The notes: generated by a model not told the origin, from the letters alone. Counted from the stretch's first letter, positions 52,506-61,535 are shown. The stretch: 64,000 nucleotides of DNA from UBA6522 sp965262365 (GCA_965262365.1 OZ253541.1:3534001-3598000); one strand, 5' to 3'. Translations and numbers: made by a program.

Positions 52506-53879
52506 TTAGCCAATCCCCATTTCCTTCGAAAACCAGACGACGGTCTTTTCCATTACGTCGACAATCTTCTCGATCTCCGCGCGACCGACAGTCAATGGTG
52601 GCCCGAATTCGACGACCTGAGCAGTCCTTGCAATCAATCCAAGCTCTTGCATATGCGCTGTTACCCGAGCGGGCATCTGATCTTCTGGACGAAACATCTC
52701 ACGTGTTTTCTTGTCTCGGACCAACTCCACCGCCGCAAGCAAACCAAGTCCCCTGACGTCACCGACAATGGGGTATTTCCTCAGCTCATTCAATCCCTCC
52801 AGCAGGTAGGCGCCCATCTTTGCCGAGTTTTCAACCAGGTTCTCCCTTTCGAGGATTTCAATGTTCTTGAGCGCTGCGGCCGAGGCAGTCGCATGGCCAC
52901 CAAAACTGATCACGTGGTTCAAACCTGATTCACGTCCCTCTGCAGATTCAAAACTGCTGGTAACTTTCGGGCCGGTTATTGCAGCACCCATTGCCGCATA
53001 GCCGGAGGTAATTCCCTTGGCCACGGTCATGATGTCCGGGACGACACCCCAATGCTCACATGCGAACATCTTGCCGGTTCGACCGAAGCCATTGATGACT
53101 TCATCCAGAATCAAGAGAATGCCGTACTTGTCGGCAATTTCACGCAGTCGAGGGAGGTATTCCGCTGGCGCAGGATAAATGGACGCCGCTGCCGGCACGG
53201 GTTCTGCAATGATGGCCGCTACGGTCTCGGGACCTTCGTGCAGAATCTGGCGCTCAATCATTTCCACGCAGAGAATGTCGCACTGAGGGTACTCGAGCTT
53301 GTATTCGCATCGGTAGCAATTGTGCGACGGCACCTGAACGCATCCTGGAACAAGCGGCGAAAAAATCTTGTTGTTGTACTCGTGGCTCGCGCCGCTGATG
53401 CTCATGGCATAAAACGTTGCGCCATGGTAGGAACCTCGCCGACCGATTACTTTCGTTCTCTTTTGTTCACCGTTCAGCCATTGATATTGCTTGGCAATCT
53501 TCAATGCTGTCTCGACGGCCTCTGATCCGCCTGACACGAAGAAGACCCGATTCAGATCGCCAGGCGTTAGTTCACCGAGCTTCGCTGCAAGTTCGATGGT
53601 TGGCGGTGCCACAAAATTGTATGGGGTGACGTAAGCCAACCTCTTGGCTTGTTTAGCCAGAGCATCGGCTACTTCTGCCCGACCATGACCGATATTGGTG
53701 ACATAAGCTCCCCCTGCAAGCCCATCCAGGTACGTCCTACCCTCGATATCCGTGAGGTAGCAGCCCTCCCCCTTCGTGAAAACCTTCATGCCTCCCGGGA
53801 CTCGCAAAGCATTCGGGGGCGTTACGTGAAACCAGAAATGATCCAGTGCCAATTGTTTTTCTGATAATTGTTCTGGCAT
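52506..53879 (-). CDS. Class III aminotransferase
   Basis: A 457-residue PLP-dependent omega-transaminase that moves an amino group from a primary amine or beta/gamma-amino acid to a keto acid. Seen are KGEGCYLTDIEGRTYLDGLA, AYVTNIGHGRAEVADALAKQ, FVSGGSEAVETALKIAKQYQ, GRRGSYHGATFYAMSISGAS, LILDEVINGFGRTGKMFACE with the PLP aspartate, and VAKGITSGYAAMGAAI with the catalytic lysine. ATG 53879 is chosen as the start; upstream codons to 53939 do not resemble the family. It converges with the DUF2877 gene across 24 bp. Its downstream position in the catabolic region suggests amine removal from the substrate. Confidence 0.93.
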   Translation of the reverse strand: MPEQLSEKQLALDHFWFHVTPPNALRVPGGMKVFTKGEGCYLTDIEGRTYLDGLAGGAYVTNIGHGRAEVADALAKQAKRLAYVTPYNFVAPPTIELAAKLGELTPGDLNRVFFVSGGSEAVETALKIAKQYQWLNGEQKRTKVIGRRGSYHGATFYAMSISGASHEYNNKIFSPLVPGCVQVPSHNCYRCEYKLEYPQCDILCVEMIERQILHEGPETVAAIIAEPVPAAASIYPAPAEYLPRLREIADKYGILLILDEVINGFGRTGKMFACEHWGVVPDIMTVAKGITSGYAAMGAAITGPKVTSSFESAEGRESGLNHVISFGGHATASAAALKNIEILERENLVENSAKMGAYLLEGLNELRKYPIVGDVRGLGLLAAVELVRDKKTREMFRPEDQMPARVTAHMQELGLIARTAQVVEFGPPLTVGRAEIEKIVDVMEKTVVWFSKEMGIG

Positions 53880-54086
53880 GCGGTGGCCTCTTAGTGCGTG
53901 CGATGAACTCCAAAAGACAGACGTTCGACTTTCGAACATCTGTTCATAAATTTACCAATTGCTTCTCGATCGAATCAATTTAGCTACCCGCATTTTTCTT
54001 GGGCAGCACTGTTCGACCGCTGGTTATTCCTAGTGTACCCCTACGTACTCAATTGGCTCGCCGTGTTTGATCTCGCTGGCACTCAC

Positions 54087-55028
54087 TTATGTTGGAGTAC
54101 CATCAGGTTCAACGATTGTCCCGGACTTACCGTCGATAATCTCTTGGAGGTTATCCAGCGACCCGATGATTGCCTTGTTACCTGTTTCCCTGACGAAGCG
54201 ACAGGCCGCGCCCACTTTGGGCGCTATTGAGCCTGGAGAGAATTCGAATTGTTCGAGTTGCTGTGGCGTTGTACGCCGTATAACGCGCTCCTTGCCAGTA
54301 CCATAGTTCTGGTATACGCCCTCCACATCTGTTGCGATCACGAACACGTCCGCTGCCAATTCTCGAGCCAGGAGTCCACTCACCAAGTCTTTGTCAACTA
54401 CCGCTTCGACTCCCACAAAGGTCTGTGTGTCCTCTCGAAATACGACGGGTATTCCGCCACCGCCGGCGCAGAGCAAAAACGTACCCTTGTCCACCAGCCA
54501 TTGGATTGGACTGCACCAGACAATACGCTTCGGCGTAGGAGAAGGTACGACTCTGCGCCACCTGTCGCCATCCATTCCAAAGTTCCAGCCCCTCGACTGC
54601 GCTAACTCGTCCGATTCCTCCTTATCATAGACAGGACCAATGAACTTGCTCGGATTTCGAAAAGCGGGATCTTCCGGATCGACCTCGACTCGTGTCAGGA
54701 GCGTGGCAACGGGACTCTCAAGACCCAGAAAATTGCCTATTTCCTGTTCTATCATGTAGCCCATCATGCCGGCAGTTGCTGCGCCGATAATATCCAGCGG
54801 GAAGGGTTCTCCCTCGCGACAGGCAGCCGCCTGTAAAGCCATGAGGCCTACTTGGGGGCCATTTCCGTGTGTCAGCACGAGATGATGATCTCGGGCAACT
54901 GCGGCTATTGCGCGGACCGCAACTCTGACGTTAGCCAACTGCGCGTCGGCCGTTAATGGCTCGCCGCGTCTGAGGATGGCATTTCCTCCAAGGGCGACAA
55001 GAATCAGCACATTACTTCGCTCGGCCAA
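54087..55028 (-). CDS. arcC: Carbamate kinase
   Basis: Carbamate kinase makes ATP from carbamoyl phosphate and ADP. The 313-residue protein shows LILVALGGNAILRRGEPLTA, LVLTHGNGPQVGLMALQAAA, DIIGAATAGMMGYMIEQEIG, LLCAGGGGIPVVFREDTQTF, VFVIATDVEGVYQNYGTGKE and SIAPKVGAACRFVRETGNKA, all typical. The start seems to be TTG 55028; GTG 55010 is possible. The product fits a carbamoyltransferase nearby, here the FdrA/DUF1116/DUF2877 proteins, allowing ATP recovery from a ureido compound. The E. coli allantoin route uses the same combination. The gene name is used in the family sense. Confidence 0.95.
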   Translation of the reverse strand: MAERSNVLILVALGGNAILRRGEPLTADAQLANVRVAVRAIAAVARDHHLVLTHGNGPQVGLMALQAAACREGEPFPLDIIGAATAGMMGYMIEQEIGNFLGLESPVATLLTRVEVDPEDPAFRNPSKFIGPVYDKEESDELAQSRGWNFGMDGDRWRRVVPSPTPKRIVWCSPIQWLVDKGTFLLCAGGGGIPVVFREDTQTFVGVEAVVDKDLVSGLLARELAADVFVIATDVEGVYQNYGTGKERVIRRTTPQQLEQFEFSPGSIAPKVGAACRFVRETGNKAIIGSLDNLQEIIDGKSGTIVEPDGTPT

Positions 55029-55041
55029 ACCTCATTCTGAA

Positions 55042-55065
55042 AGTATCATAATACGAACAATTGTG
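55042..55065 (-). promoter_or_regulatory. Possible operator upstream of carbamate kinase
   Basis: On the minus strand the bases include CACAATTGTTCG, sharing TTGTTCG with the repeats at 39844-39880 and the site at 42527. The surrounding stretch (TACGAACAATTGTGCGG on the plus strand) is an imperfect palindrome. It lies about 25 bp upstream of the carbamate kinase start, a plausible operator position. Only pattern similarity supports it. Confidence 0.3.
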
Positions 55066-55114
55066 CGGAATAATAACGTGGGGTCAGAGAGGGTTGCAAA
55101 CTATCCTGGTGCTG

Positions 55115-55146
55115 CATCAACCTGATAATGCCGTATCAGGTTGATG
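55115..55146. repeat. Perfect 13-bp inverted repeat between carbamate kinase and the small protein
   Basis: CATCAACCTGATA and TATCAGGTTGATG are perfect inverse copies around the 6-base loop ATGCCG. The hairpin lies 108 bp after the stop of the 57-residue gene and 87 bp before carbamate kinase, in the middle of a 225-bp gap. There is no U-tract on either side. It could act as an RNA processing or stabilising structure, an operator or a mobile-element scar. Confidence 0.6.
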
Positions 55147-55253
55147 TCGCGAATGCGTCACCGTTTGGTTGGCTCAATACAAGAACGTGTAACTTCAGAA
55201 AGCACGATGTATGAGTCCAGCACACGAAGTTTGGGTACTCAGCCTCTCCACGG

Positions 55254-55427
55254 TCATAACAGTTCTTCGAGAATCTGCTCCAACTCGGGCTCAAGCTCGG
55301 CGGGTGGTACCCAATTGACGTGTGCGACCTCCACCGACTGCTCGGCAAGCGACTCGACAAACTGCTGCAGGCCGACGTTAATCACGCAAAGATCGGAATT
55401 CAGCAGATCATGTTTCAGCTTGTTCAT
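55254..55427 (-). CDS. Small protein coupled to fdrA (57 residues)
   Basis: The start ATG overlaps the fdrA stop as ATGA, so translation is coupled. The product reads MNKLKHDLLNSDLCVINVGL, QQFVESLAEQSVEVAHVNWV, PPAELEPELEQILEELL. The INVGL...SLAEQ...VAHVNWVPPA pattern resembles a short conserved segment that I associate with the end of FdrA or the start of DUF1116-type proteins, so this may be a detached domain of the carbamoyltransferase. No signal or membrane segment is seen. The gene is easily missed because it is so short. Confidence 0.7.
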   Translation of the reverse strand: MNKLKHDLLNSDLCVINVGLQQFVESLAEQSVEVAHVNWVPPAELEPELEQILEELL

Positions 55428-57022
55428 CGACTGGTACCTCCAACTGTCCGCCCCGTCGCGGTGCTGATAATCATTCCGGCAAGTCGGCTGGCTTCGGCAT
55501 TGCTCGCCGCCAGCACCACCCCCTCATCTGCCAACAGACGTTTCTGCCTCGCAAGTCCCTGAGGATCTTGCTCGGTTCCGCAGACGCTTGCGATCACGAC
55601 GAGGTGCCGTCCATCCTGAGCCGCTCGGGTTCTGGCATCCCGCACGGTTTCGGCAAGGGATGCAGCAGGATCCTTGTGGCTGCCGTAGCCCAAAACCAGG
55701 TCAAGCAGCAGGACGGCGACCTCAGATTCTTCGGCTTCCTGTAGCAAGCGCCGATTGCGCAGCTCGGGATCGATCATCGGATGCGGTCGCCCCCGCGTGA
55801 ACAGGTCGTCACCCAAATCTATCAGTGTATGTTCGCGGCTGCGCGAGCAATCGCCGAGATGGTAGCCGGATTGCTGGGTGATGTTGGAATACACCGGACC
55901 GATGTAGTCGTGGAGCACGTGCATCGCCTCGTAACACAGCGTACCTCCTGTAAAGAGACCGCGCAGATAGACTTGCTTCGGCAACAGCAACCCCGCGAAG
56001 TCATCAACCTGCCGGCGGAGTTCGCTATCTGACCGTGCCGACTCCGGAGCGGTTCGACCTTTGGGGCGCAGCAACCGAACTGTCCTTTTGGCAGCGCCGG
56101 TCAGAGTATGCGCAGCCACAAGACCCGCCCGCGTTGCCGCAACGGTGTCTCCGCCAAGAAAATTGACTACAACGGGTTTACCACACGCCGAAGCTCGTTT
56201 CACAATGCATGCGGCGACGTCCCTGTCCGGTGGTTTCGACGTCAGCACGATCACGTGCGTGTCAGGATCCGCCGCCAGCATGTCGATCCCGCGGAGCATT
56301 GTCAGACCTCCCACCGAAGCGCTCAGGTCGCGCCCACCCGTGCCCAGGGCATGGGATACGCCGAGACCGTGGCGATGCAACTGCACGGCGATTTCCTGTA
56401 TGCCGGTACCCGATGCACCAACGATGCCGACGGTGCCGGAACGGACCGCGTTGGCGAATCCGAGGCCGTTGCCACCGATGATCGCCGTACCGCAATCCGG
56501 TCCCATGAGTAGCAACCCACATTCCTCCGCAAGCTGCTTTAACCGAATCTCGTCGTCCAGCGGCACGTTGTCACTGAACAGCATGACATTCAAGCCTGCC
56601 CTGAGCGCCTTTCGAGTCTCTTCGACCGCGTATTCGCCGGGTATCGAGATCAGGGTGAGCGTCGCGTCCGGCATCGCTGCCACGGCTGCATCCAGGGACC
56701 TGTGTTGCCGTGCCTGCACATCGGGAGTTCGGGAACGCAACAGGTTGACCGCCCTGGCCATCGCGGTATCGGCATCGTCGGCGTTGCGGGCAATAACGCC
56801 GATGACCAGATCGTCCCTTGCGGCCTCCTGGATCTCCTTGCCGGCGATTCCAGCCGTCGCCAACAAATTCTTGTTGGTGTCGGTCGCCATCATGAGCATG
56901 GCTTCCTCAACCCCTTCGAGACGTCGTACCTGCGCGGACACCTGCATCAGGCGCACCGAATCATGGTATTCGCGCGGGCGGACGGTGATTCGGCTCTTCA
57001 TGGACTGAGGTCGTGCAGTCAT
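55424..57022 (-). CDS. fdrA: FdrA family protein, AllF-like
   Basis: A 532-residue FdrA protein, related to succinyl-CoA synthetase alpha/beta subunits. E. coli FdrA is reported as AllF of oxamate carbamoyltransferase. Family parts: YHDSVRLMQVSAQVRRLEGV with EEAMLMMATDTNKNLL at the N terminus, SIPGEYAVEETRKALRAGLN, MGPDCGTAIIGGNGLGFANA, GIVGASGTGIQEIAVQLHRH, ALGTGGRDLSASVGGLTMLR and, later, GLFTGGTLCYEAMHVLHDYI and DLVLGYGSHKDPAASLAE. Its start overlaps the stop of the binding-protein gene (ATGA), and its stop overlaps the small gene downstream. The E. coli protein is reported to be slightly longer, which the separate small gene may explain. Confidence 0.9.
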   Translation of the reverse strand: MTARPQSMKSRITVRPREYHDSVRLMQVSAQVRRLEGVEEAMLMMATDTNKNLLATAGIAGKEIQEAARDDLVIGVIARNADDADTAMARAVNLLRSRTPDVQARQHRSLDAAVAAMPDATLTLISIPGEYAVEETRKALRAGLNVMLFSDNVPLDDEIRLKQLAEECGLLLMGPDCGTAIIGGNGLGFANAVRSGTVGIVGASGTGIQEIAVQLHRHGLGVSHALGTGGRDLSASVGGLTMLRGIDMLAADPDTHVIVLTSKPPDRDVAACIVKRASACGKPVVVNFLGGDTVAATRAGLVAAHTLTGAAKRTVRLLRPKGRTAPESARSDSELRRQVDDFAGLLLPKQVYLRGLFTGGTLCYEAMHVLHDYIGPVYSNITQQSGYHLGDCSRSREHTLIDLGDDLFTRGRPHPMIDPELRNRRLLQEAEESEVAVLLLDLVLGYGSHKDPAASLAETVRDARTRAAQDGRHLVVIASVCGTEQDPQGLARQKRLLADEGVVLAASNAEASRLAGMIISTATGRTVGGTSR

Positions 57023-58608
57023 GAACCGATGGTCTTGCTTTCGCAGGTGGCAACATCCGCGTCGGAGAGGATACCCTCGTCGGAAACGGCGTTCGTGTCC
57101 GCGTCGTGAAACAGCGGATAGGCACCGATGGCGTCGAAAGCGATGCCGCGCACGCTGGCGCGGGTGGCGAAGATATTGGTATTGCAGTGCAATGGCGCAA
57201 TCAGGGCTTCGTCCATGACGATTTCCTGTGCTTCGCTGTAAAGCGGCACAAATTTCTCTACATCAAACGTCCGCTCCCCCCGCTCGAGCAATTCGTCGAA
57301 ACCGGGGTGATGCGACGCTGTTCGCTTGCTCCAACCGTAACCGTCATCACTACTGTATCGGGAATGATAGACGAAGCCCATCAATTGGGATGAACTCCCG
57401 TACTTGCCCTGGGGAATCAAGTGGTGCTCGCCGTGCTTTCCAGCCCTGATCCAATCAAGCGGTGGCAGCACCACGACCTCGACTTCGACGCCCACCTTCC
57501 GCAGTTGTTCAGAGATGATCGCTCCAAACTCCGGATAGGAGTTGACGGGCAGCGCATGGAACCGGAGCCTTAGCCGTTCGCCGCACTTCGTCCGTACCCC
57601 ATCCCGGCTGGCCGAATCCCAGCCAGCTTCGTTTAACAACCGCCGCGCGGCATCCAGATCACAAGCGTATCGATCCTCCACCGACTCCGAATAGCCCAGC
57701 GTGAATTGCGAGACGGGGCCGTATGCACGCGCGAACTGCCCTCCAAAAATTGTGTTCACGAGCGCGTCCTGATCGATGGCAAAGTTGATGGCCTGTCGAA
57801 CCCTGAGATCGTTGGTGGGCGCGCGGGCCGTATTCATCATCAGGCAGACCGGTACCCCGCGTATCGGCACCGTTTCGACGATGAACCGCTCATCGTGCCG
57901 GAGTCTGGTGGCGGTGGCGGGCGGTAGGCAAAAGACAGCGTCCACTGCTCCGGATTCGAGCGCCGCACTACGCTTGTCCTCGTCTGGGAGAAATACAAAC
58001 ACGATTTCACCGATTCGGGCTGGACCATCATTTGCCACGGTTGGCGGCCCCCAACGGTAGGCGTCGTTGCGCTTCAAAACGATGCGATCGCCGGGTACCC
58101 ATAGATCAAAGACGAACGGTCCCGTTCCGACAGGCCGCCGGGAAAACGCCGATCCAAGCGTCTCTACTGCTCTGGGCGAAACAGGAGCGAGCCAGCCTTG
58201 GCTGAGCGCATCCAGAAACATCGCGTAGGGCGCCGCCAACTCGACCTGCAACGTAAACTCATCGATCACACGAGAACCCCGGTAAGGGCCGAGCATGCTG
58301 CCTGCAAGCTGCGACTTGTTCCGAGTGTCATGGGCGCGCTGCAGAGAATACGCAACAGCCAACGCATTGAACGGCGTGCCGTCGTGGAATTGAACGTCGC
58401 GACGGAGTTGAAACGTGTACACGCATCCGTCGGGCGAAATATCGAAGTGCTCCGCCAAACCGGGCAGATAGGTGCCATCGGGCAGGCGATGGACCATGGT
58501 ATCGAATACCGCGTTGGTCATTTGCAGGGCGAGTTCCGCGGATCCGATGTGGGGATCCACACCGGATGGCTCGTAGTGAACGCCGATACTCAGTGACTTG
58601 GAACCCAT
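57019..58608 (-). CDS. Family 5 solute-binding protein without signal peptide
   Basis: A 529-residue protein with the DppA/OppA-type fold: VFDTMVHRLPDGTYLPGLAE, VYTFQLRRDVQFHDGTPFNA, PVGTGPFVFDLWVPGDRIVL and MDEALIAPLHCNTNIF. Unlike the binding protein at 46074-47687 it has no signal peptide or lipobox: the fold begins within ten residues of ATG 58608, and an in-frame stop lies nine codons upstream. A ribosome site (GGGAAG) precedes the ATG. It would therefore stay in the cytoplasm unless the start has been lost. It is co-translated with fdrA (ATGA). It may be a decayed transporter part or a cytosolic ligand-binding protein. Confidence 0.85.
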   Translation of the reverse strand: MGSKSLSIGVHYEPSGVDPHIGSAELALQMTNAVFDTMVHRLPDGTYLPGLAEHFDISPDGCVYTFQLRRDVQFHDGTPFNALAVAYSLQRAHDTRNKSQLAGSMLGPYRGSRVIDEFTLQVELAAPYAMFLDALSQGWLAPVSPRAVETLGSAFSRRPVGTGPFVFDLWVPGDRIVLKRNDAYRWGPPTVANDGPARIGEIVFVFLPDEDKRSAALESGAVDAVFCLPPATATRLRHDERFIVETVPIRGVPVCLMMNTARAPTNDLRVRQAINFAIDQDALVNTIFGGQFARAYGPVSQFTLGYSESVEDRYACDLDAARRLLNEAGWDSASRDGVRTKCGERLRLRFHALPVNSYPEFGAIISEQLRKVGVEVEVVVLPPLDWIRAGKHGEHHLIPQGKYGSSSQLMGFVYHSRYSSDDGYGWSKRTASHHPGFDELLERGERTFDVEKFVPLYSEAQEIVMDEALIAPLHCNTNIFATRASVRGIAFDAIGAYPLFHDADTNAVSDEGILSDADVATCESKTIGS

Positions 58609-58806
58609 CCGTGTCTTCCCTTTTGAGCCGCCTTAGTTTAACGCTCGACGTGTCCCATTGGGCGCCAAAAGTACGCATTGCGAAATGTTGTTCACATATG
58701 TGGTGTATGCTAAATTCGAGCCGCAACTTGAAAATGGTGCGGTCGCCCTTACACGTCTGCAAGCCGCATTCTTTGCATCGCAATTTTCGAGGGAGAGTCA
58801 CGAACC
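58609..58806. promoter_or_regulatory. Divergent region between binding protein and TonB receptor
   Basis: 198 bp separate the leftward binding protein-fdrA operon from the rightward TonB receptor. It contains ATTGCGAAATGTTGTTCACA (58678-58697), which holds the words ATTGCGAA and TTGTTC seen in the 39.8-kb repeats but in another order. ACATATGT follows at 58695-58702. Both operons probably start here. No gene is present. Confidence 0.4.
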
Positions 58807-61362
58807 ATGTCCAAAACCACCCATCCCAAAAAAAACATTCTTTGCCCCGCCCTTGCCATCACCATCGGCATTGTCAGCCCGGTGGGATTCGCACAGGCGC
58901 CGACAGGGGCCGACCTGCTAGAGGAAGTCGTCGTCACCGCGCGAAAGCGGGAAGAGTCGCTGCTTGAGGTGCCGCTCGCCGTCACAGCCCTGACGAGCGA
59001 GGACCTGCTGGGCGCCGGGATCGTCTCGTTGGTTGATGTGGTCAAGTTTGCCCCGGGCGTGCAATTTGAGAACAACAGCGTCACACAACCCGGCCGGATC
59101 TATACGGACATTCGATTCCGCGGTCTCGGAAACGAGCTCGTTGAACCGTTTGCGCAGGTGGGTTCTGTTTTTCTGGACGGCGTACCCATGGTCGGCGGCG
59201 CCTCGAGTCTCGGAACCGAGAACATTGAACGCATCGAGGTGGTGAAGGGCCCGTCCTCGGCTCTGTTCGGACGCAGCACGTTCGCGGGGGCCGTGAACTA
59301 CATCACAAAGGATCCGAGCCTCACCGAATACAGCGGCAGGGTCACCGTCGAGGCGGCCCAGGATCAGACCCATGACTGGTCCTTCTCACACGAAGGTCCG
59401 CTCGTCGATGGCAAGGTGGGCTACCGGGTGTTCATGCAGAACTTCGCTACTGCAGGACAGTACGTCAGCTCTTCGGACGGCGGCGCGTTGGGCGAGATGA
59501 GCACGCGAACCATCATGGGCACGCTGTACGCTGAACCCAATGACAATCTGTCGATCAAGTTCCGCGGCGTGTACTCGCAGGACGATGACGGCCCGCCGCC
59601 GGAGGTCCACATCGGCAACGCGAGTTCACGCCGGGCGATGGGACCGAACTTTGCGAACTGCTTTGCACAGCGACCGGAGCTTGCGACCGCACGGAAATTC
59701 GACGGATCCCCCGTTACGGACTTTATCTGCGGCGAGGTGCCCATCACGTCACTGATCGACGTCAACACTCAAATCATTTCCAGCGACACTCTGCCCTACT
59801 TCGCCATGGTGGATGTCGATGACGTGTACCCCGAGGTAACGGACTACGGCTTGAAGCGAGAGCAGATCCGGGGCGCGGTATTCATCGACTACGATTTCGA
59901 GGGTATGACCCTGAGTTCGGTCACCAGTCTCGACGACGAGCGGGTCAACAGCATTCGCGACATTGACGGCAGCGGCGCCCCGAACTGGATAAACTACGAG
60001 CAGTTCCGCAACAAAAGCTTCTTCCAGGAGTTGCGCCTCACGTCCCCGAGCGACCGGCGCAACACGTGGATGGTCGGCTTCAGCTATTTCAACGGCGAAA
60101 ACATCGGCTACTACCTCAACGGGGGTGAGTCGGTCGTCGCCGAAGACGGCGGCATGACGCCACCGTCCTGGGGCCTCCGCTTTGACGTCGATACGGCTTT
60201 AGGGCGAGAGCCGGACGGAGTCTGCCCCTGCGGCTTTAACGGTTTCAGAGCGCCGGGAACCCACGAGAACGAGACGCTTGGCCTGTTCGGCTCGTTCGGA
60301 TTCGACTTTTCCGAGCAGCTCGGCCTGGACATCGAGTGGCGCTATCAACAGGACGCGCTGACTCAACGTGACCCGGGCAGGGGATCGATCCTGCCACCGA
60401 CGCAACCCTTCGCAACCGGCAATGGCACCGAACTGGGGGCGGACTTCAACACCTTCCTGCCTCGTGTGACGCTGCAGTACACGCCCTCCGGCGACACCAA
60501 CGTGTGGGCAACGTTCTCGCAGGGGAATAATCCGGGGTTTTTCAATTCGCGATTTGCACAATTCACCCAGGACGAACTGGATCTCAATCCCGACTTCGTC
60601 AGGGACGCGTCGCTGTTCCTCGACGAAGAAAACCTGGACAACTTCGAGATCGGCTGGAAACAGTTGGCGATGAACGGTCGTGCCAACTTCTCGGTTGTCG
60701 CCTACACCATGGACTGGACAAATCAGAAGACCCGTACCGGGGTTCTGTTCAACGTCGCCGGCGGCGGCCAGTCGGTGACCACTGCTGCCGTTCAGGGATT
60801 CAGCACCGATCTCTCGGGGATTGAATTCGAAGGGCGCGCGCTGCTGTCGGACGTGTGGACTCTGAGCGGACAATTCACCGTATCGGACGCACGGTTCAGG
60901 GACTTCGAGTGTGGATTTACGGATGACTACGCACCGCCCAATGCCGAGGGTATCGTGGACTGCAGCGGCAACACGCCGCTACAGTTCCCCGATTTCAGCA
61001 GCTCGGTGTCATTGTCATTTTCCGACGTGATTCAAGCCGGTCGTCTCGCCGGTTGGGATTATTTCGGCAGACTGGACGCGATTCATATCGGCAAGCAATA
61101 CACCGATGAACAGAACTTTTCCTATATTGGCAGCAGTAACCGCGTCAACCTGCGCGGTGGCGTACAGCAGGACAACGTTCGAATCGAAGTGTACGTGACG
61201 AACCTGTTCGACGACGATCAGTACCTGGCTGGCGGACGTATCAGCGACTTCAGCGCCGACAGGGGCTCACTCTTCCCGTTCGAATTCAGCCCGAACCAGA
61301 GTCTGGGATTCGTTCCCGCCAAGATGCGGCAAGCCGGGGCCCGGGTTGCCGTGGATTTCTGA
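58807..61362 (+). CDS. TonB-dependent outer-membrane receptor
   Basis: An 851-residue receptor. A signal peptide (LCPALAITIGIVSPVGFAQA) ends near residue 32. The plug starts LEEVVVTARKREESLLEVPL with SVFLDGVPMVGGASSLGTEN and IERIEVVKGPSSALFGRSTF. The barrel has many aromatic strands and repeated QYTPSGDTNVWATFSQGNNP blocks, a pattern common in receptors for plant or aromatic compounds. It ends in FVPAKMRQAGARVAVDF with the terminal phenylalanine typical of outer-membrane proteins. A ribosome site (GAGGGAG) lies upstream of ATG 58807. It is followed after 173 bp by an amidohydrolase gene. Confidence 0.94.
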   Translation: MSKTTHPKKNILCPALAITIGIVSPVGFAQAPTGADLLEEVVVTARKREESLLEVPLAVTALTSEDLLGAGIVSLVDVVKFAPGVQFENNSVTQPGRIYTDIRFRGLGNELVEPFAQVGSVFLDGVPMVGGASSLGTENIERIEVVKGPSSALFGRSTFAGAVNYITKDPSLTEYSGRVTVEAAQDQTHDWSFSHEGPLVDGKVGYRVFMQNFATAGQYVSSSDGGALGEMSTRTIMGTLYAEPNDNLSIKFRGVYSQDDDGPPPEVHIGNASSRRAMGPNFANCFAQRPELATARKFDGSPVTDFICGEVPITSLIDVNTQIISSDTLPYFAMVDVDDVYPEVTDYGLKREQIRGAVFIDYDFEGMTLSSVTSLDDERVNSIRDIDGSGAPNWINYEQFRNKSFFQELRLTSPSDRRNTWMVGFSYFNGENIGYYLNGGESVVAEDGGMTPPSWGLRFDVDTALGREPDGVCPCGFNGFRAPGTHENETLGLFGSFGFDFSEQLGLDIEWRYQQDALTQRDPGRGSILPPTQPFATGNGTELGADFNTFLPRVTLQYTPSGDTNVWATFSQGNNPGFFNSRFAQFTQDELDLNPDFVRDASLFLDEENLDNFEIGWKQLAMNGRANFSVVAYTMDWTNQKTRTGVLFNVAGGGQSVTTAAVQGFSTDLSGIEFEGRALLSDVWTLSGQFTVSDARFRDFECGFTDDYAPPNAEGIVDCSGNTPLQFPDFSSSVSLSFSDVIQAGRLAGWDYFGRLDAIHIGKQYTDEQNFSYIGSSNRVNLRGGVQQDNVRIEVYVTNLFDDDQYLAGGRISDFSADRGSLFPFEFSPNQSLGFVPAKMRQAGARVAVDF

Positions 61363-61535
61363 CTCGAATTCCGGCGCTCGAACGCAAGCCATTGCAGGAG
61401 AATTTTCTCCTGTTCGATCATGTAGACTCCTGTCGACGACAGGACGAGACAGCCGCATTTTGACGCGTCCAGCCTGCTGGGCGGGGGCCTGCGCGATGCA
61501 CTGAACCCCCAACAGCGTTCACTGCGAGACATGCC

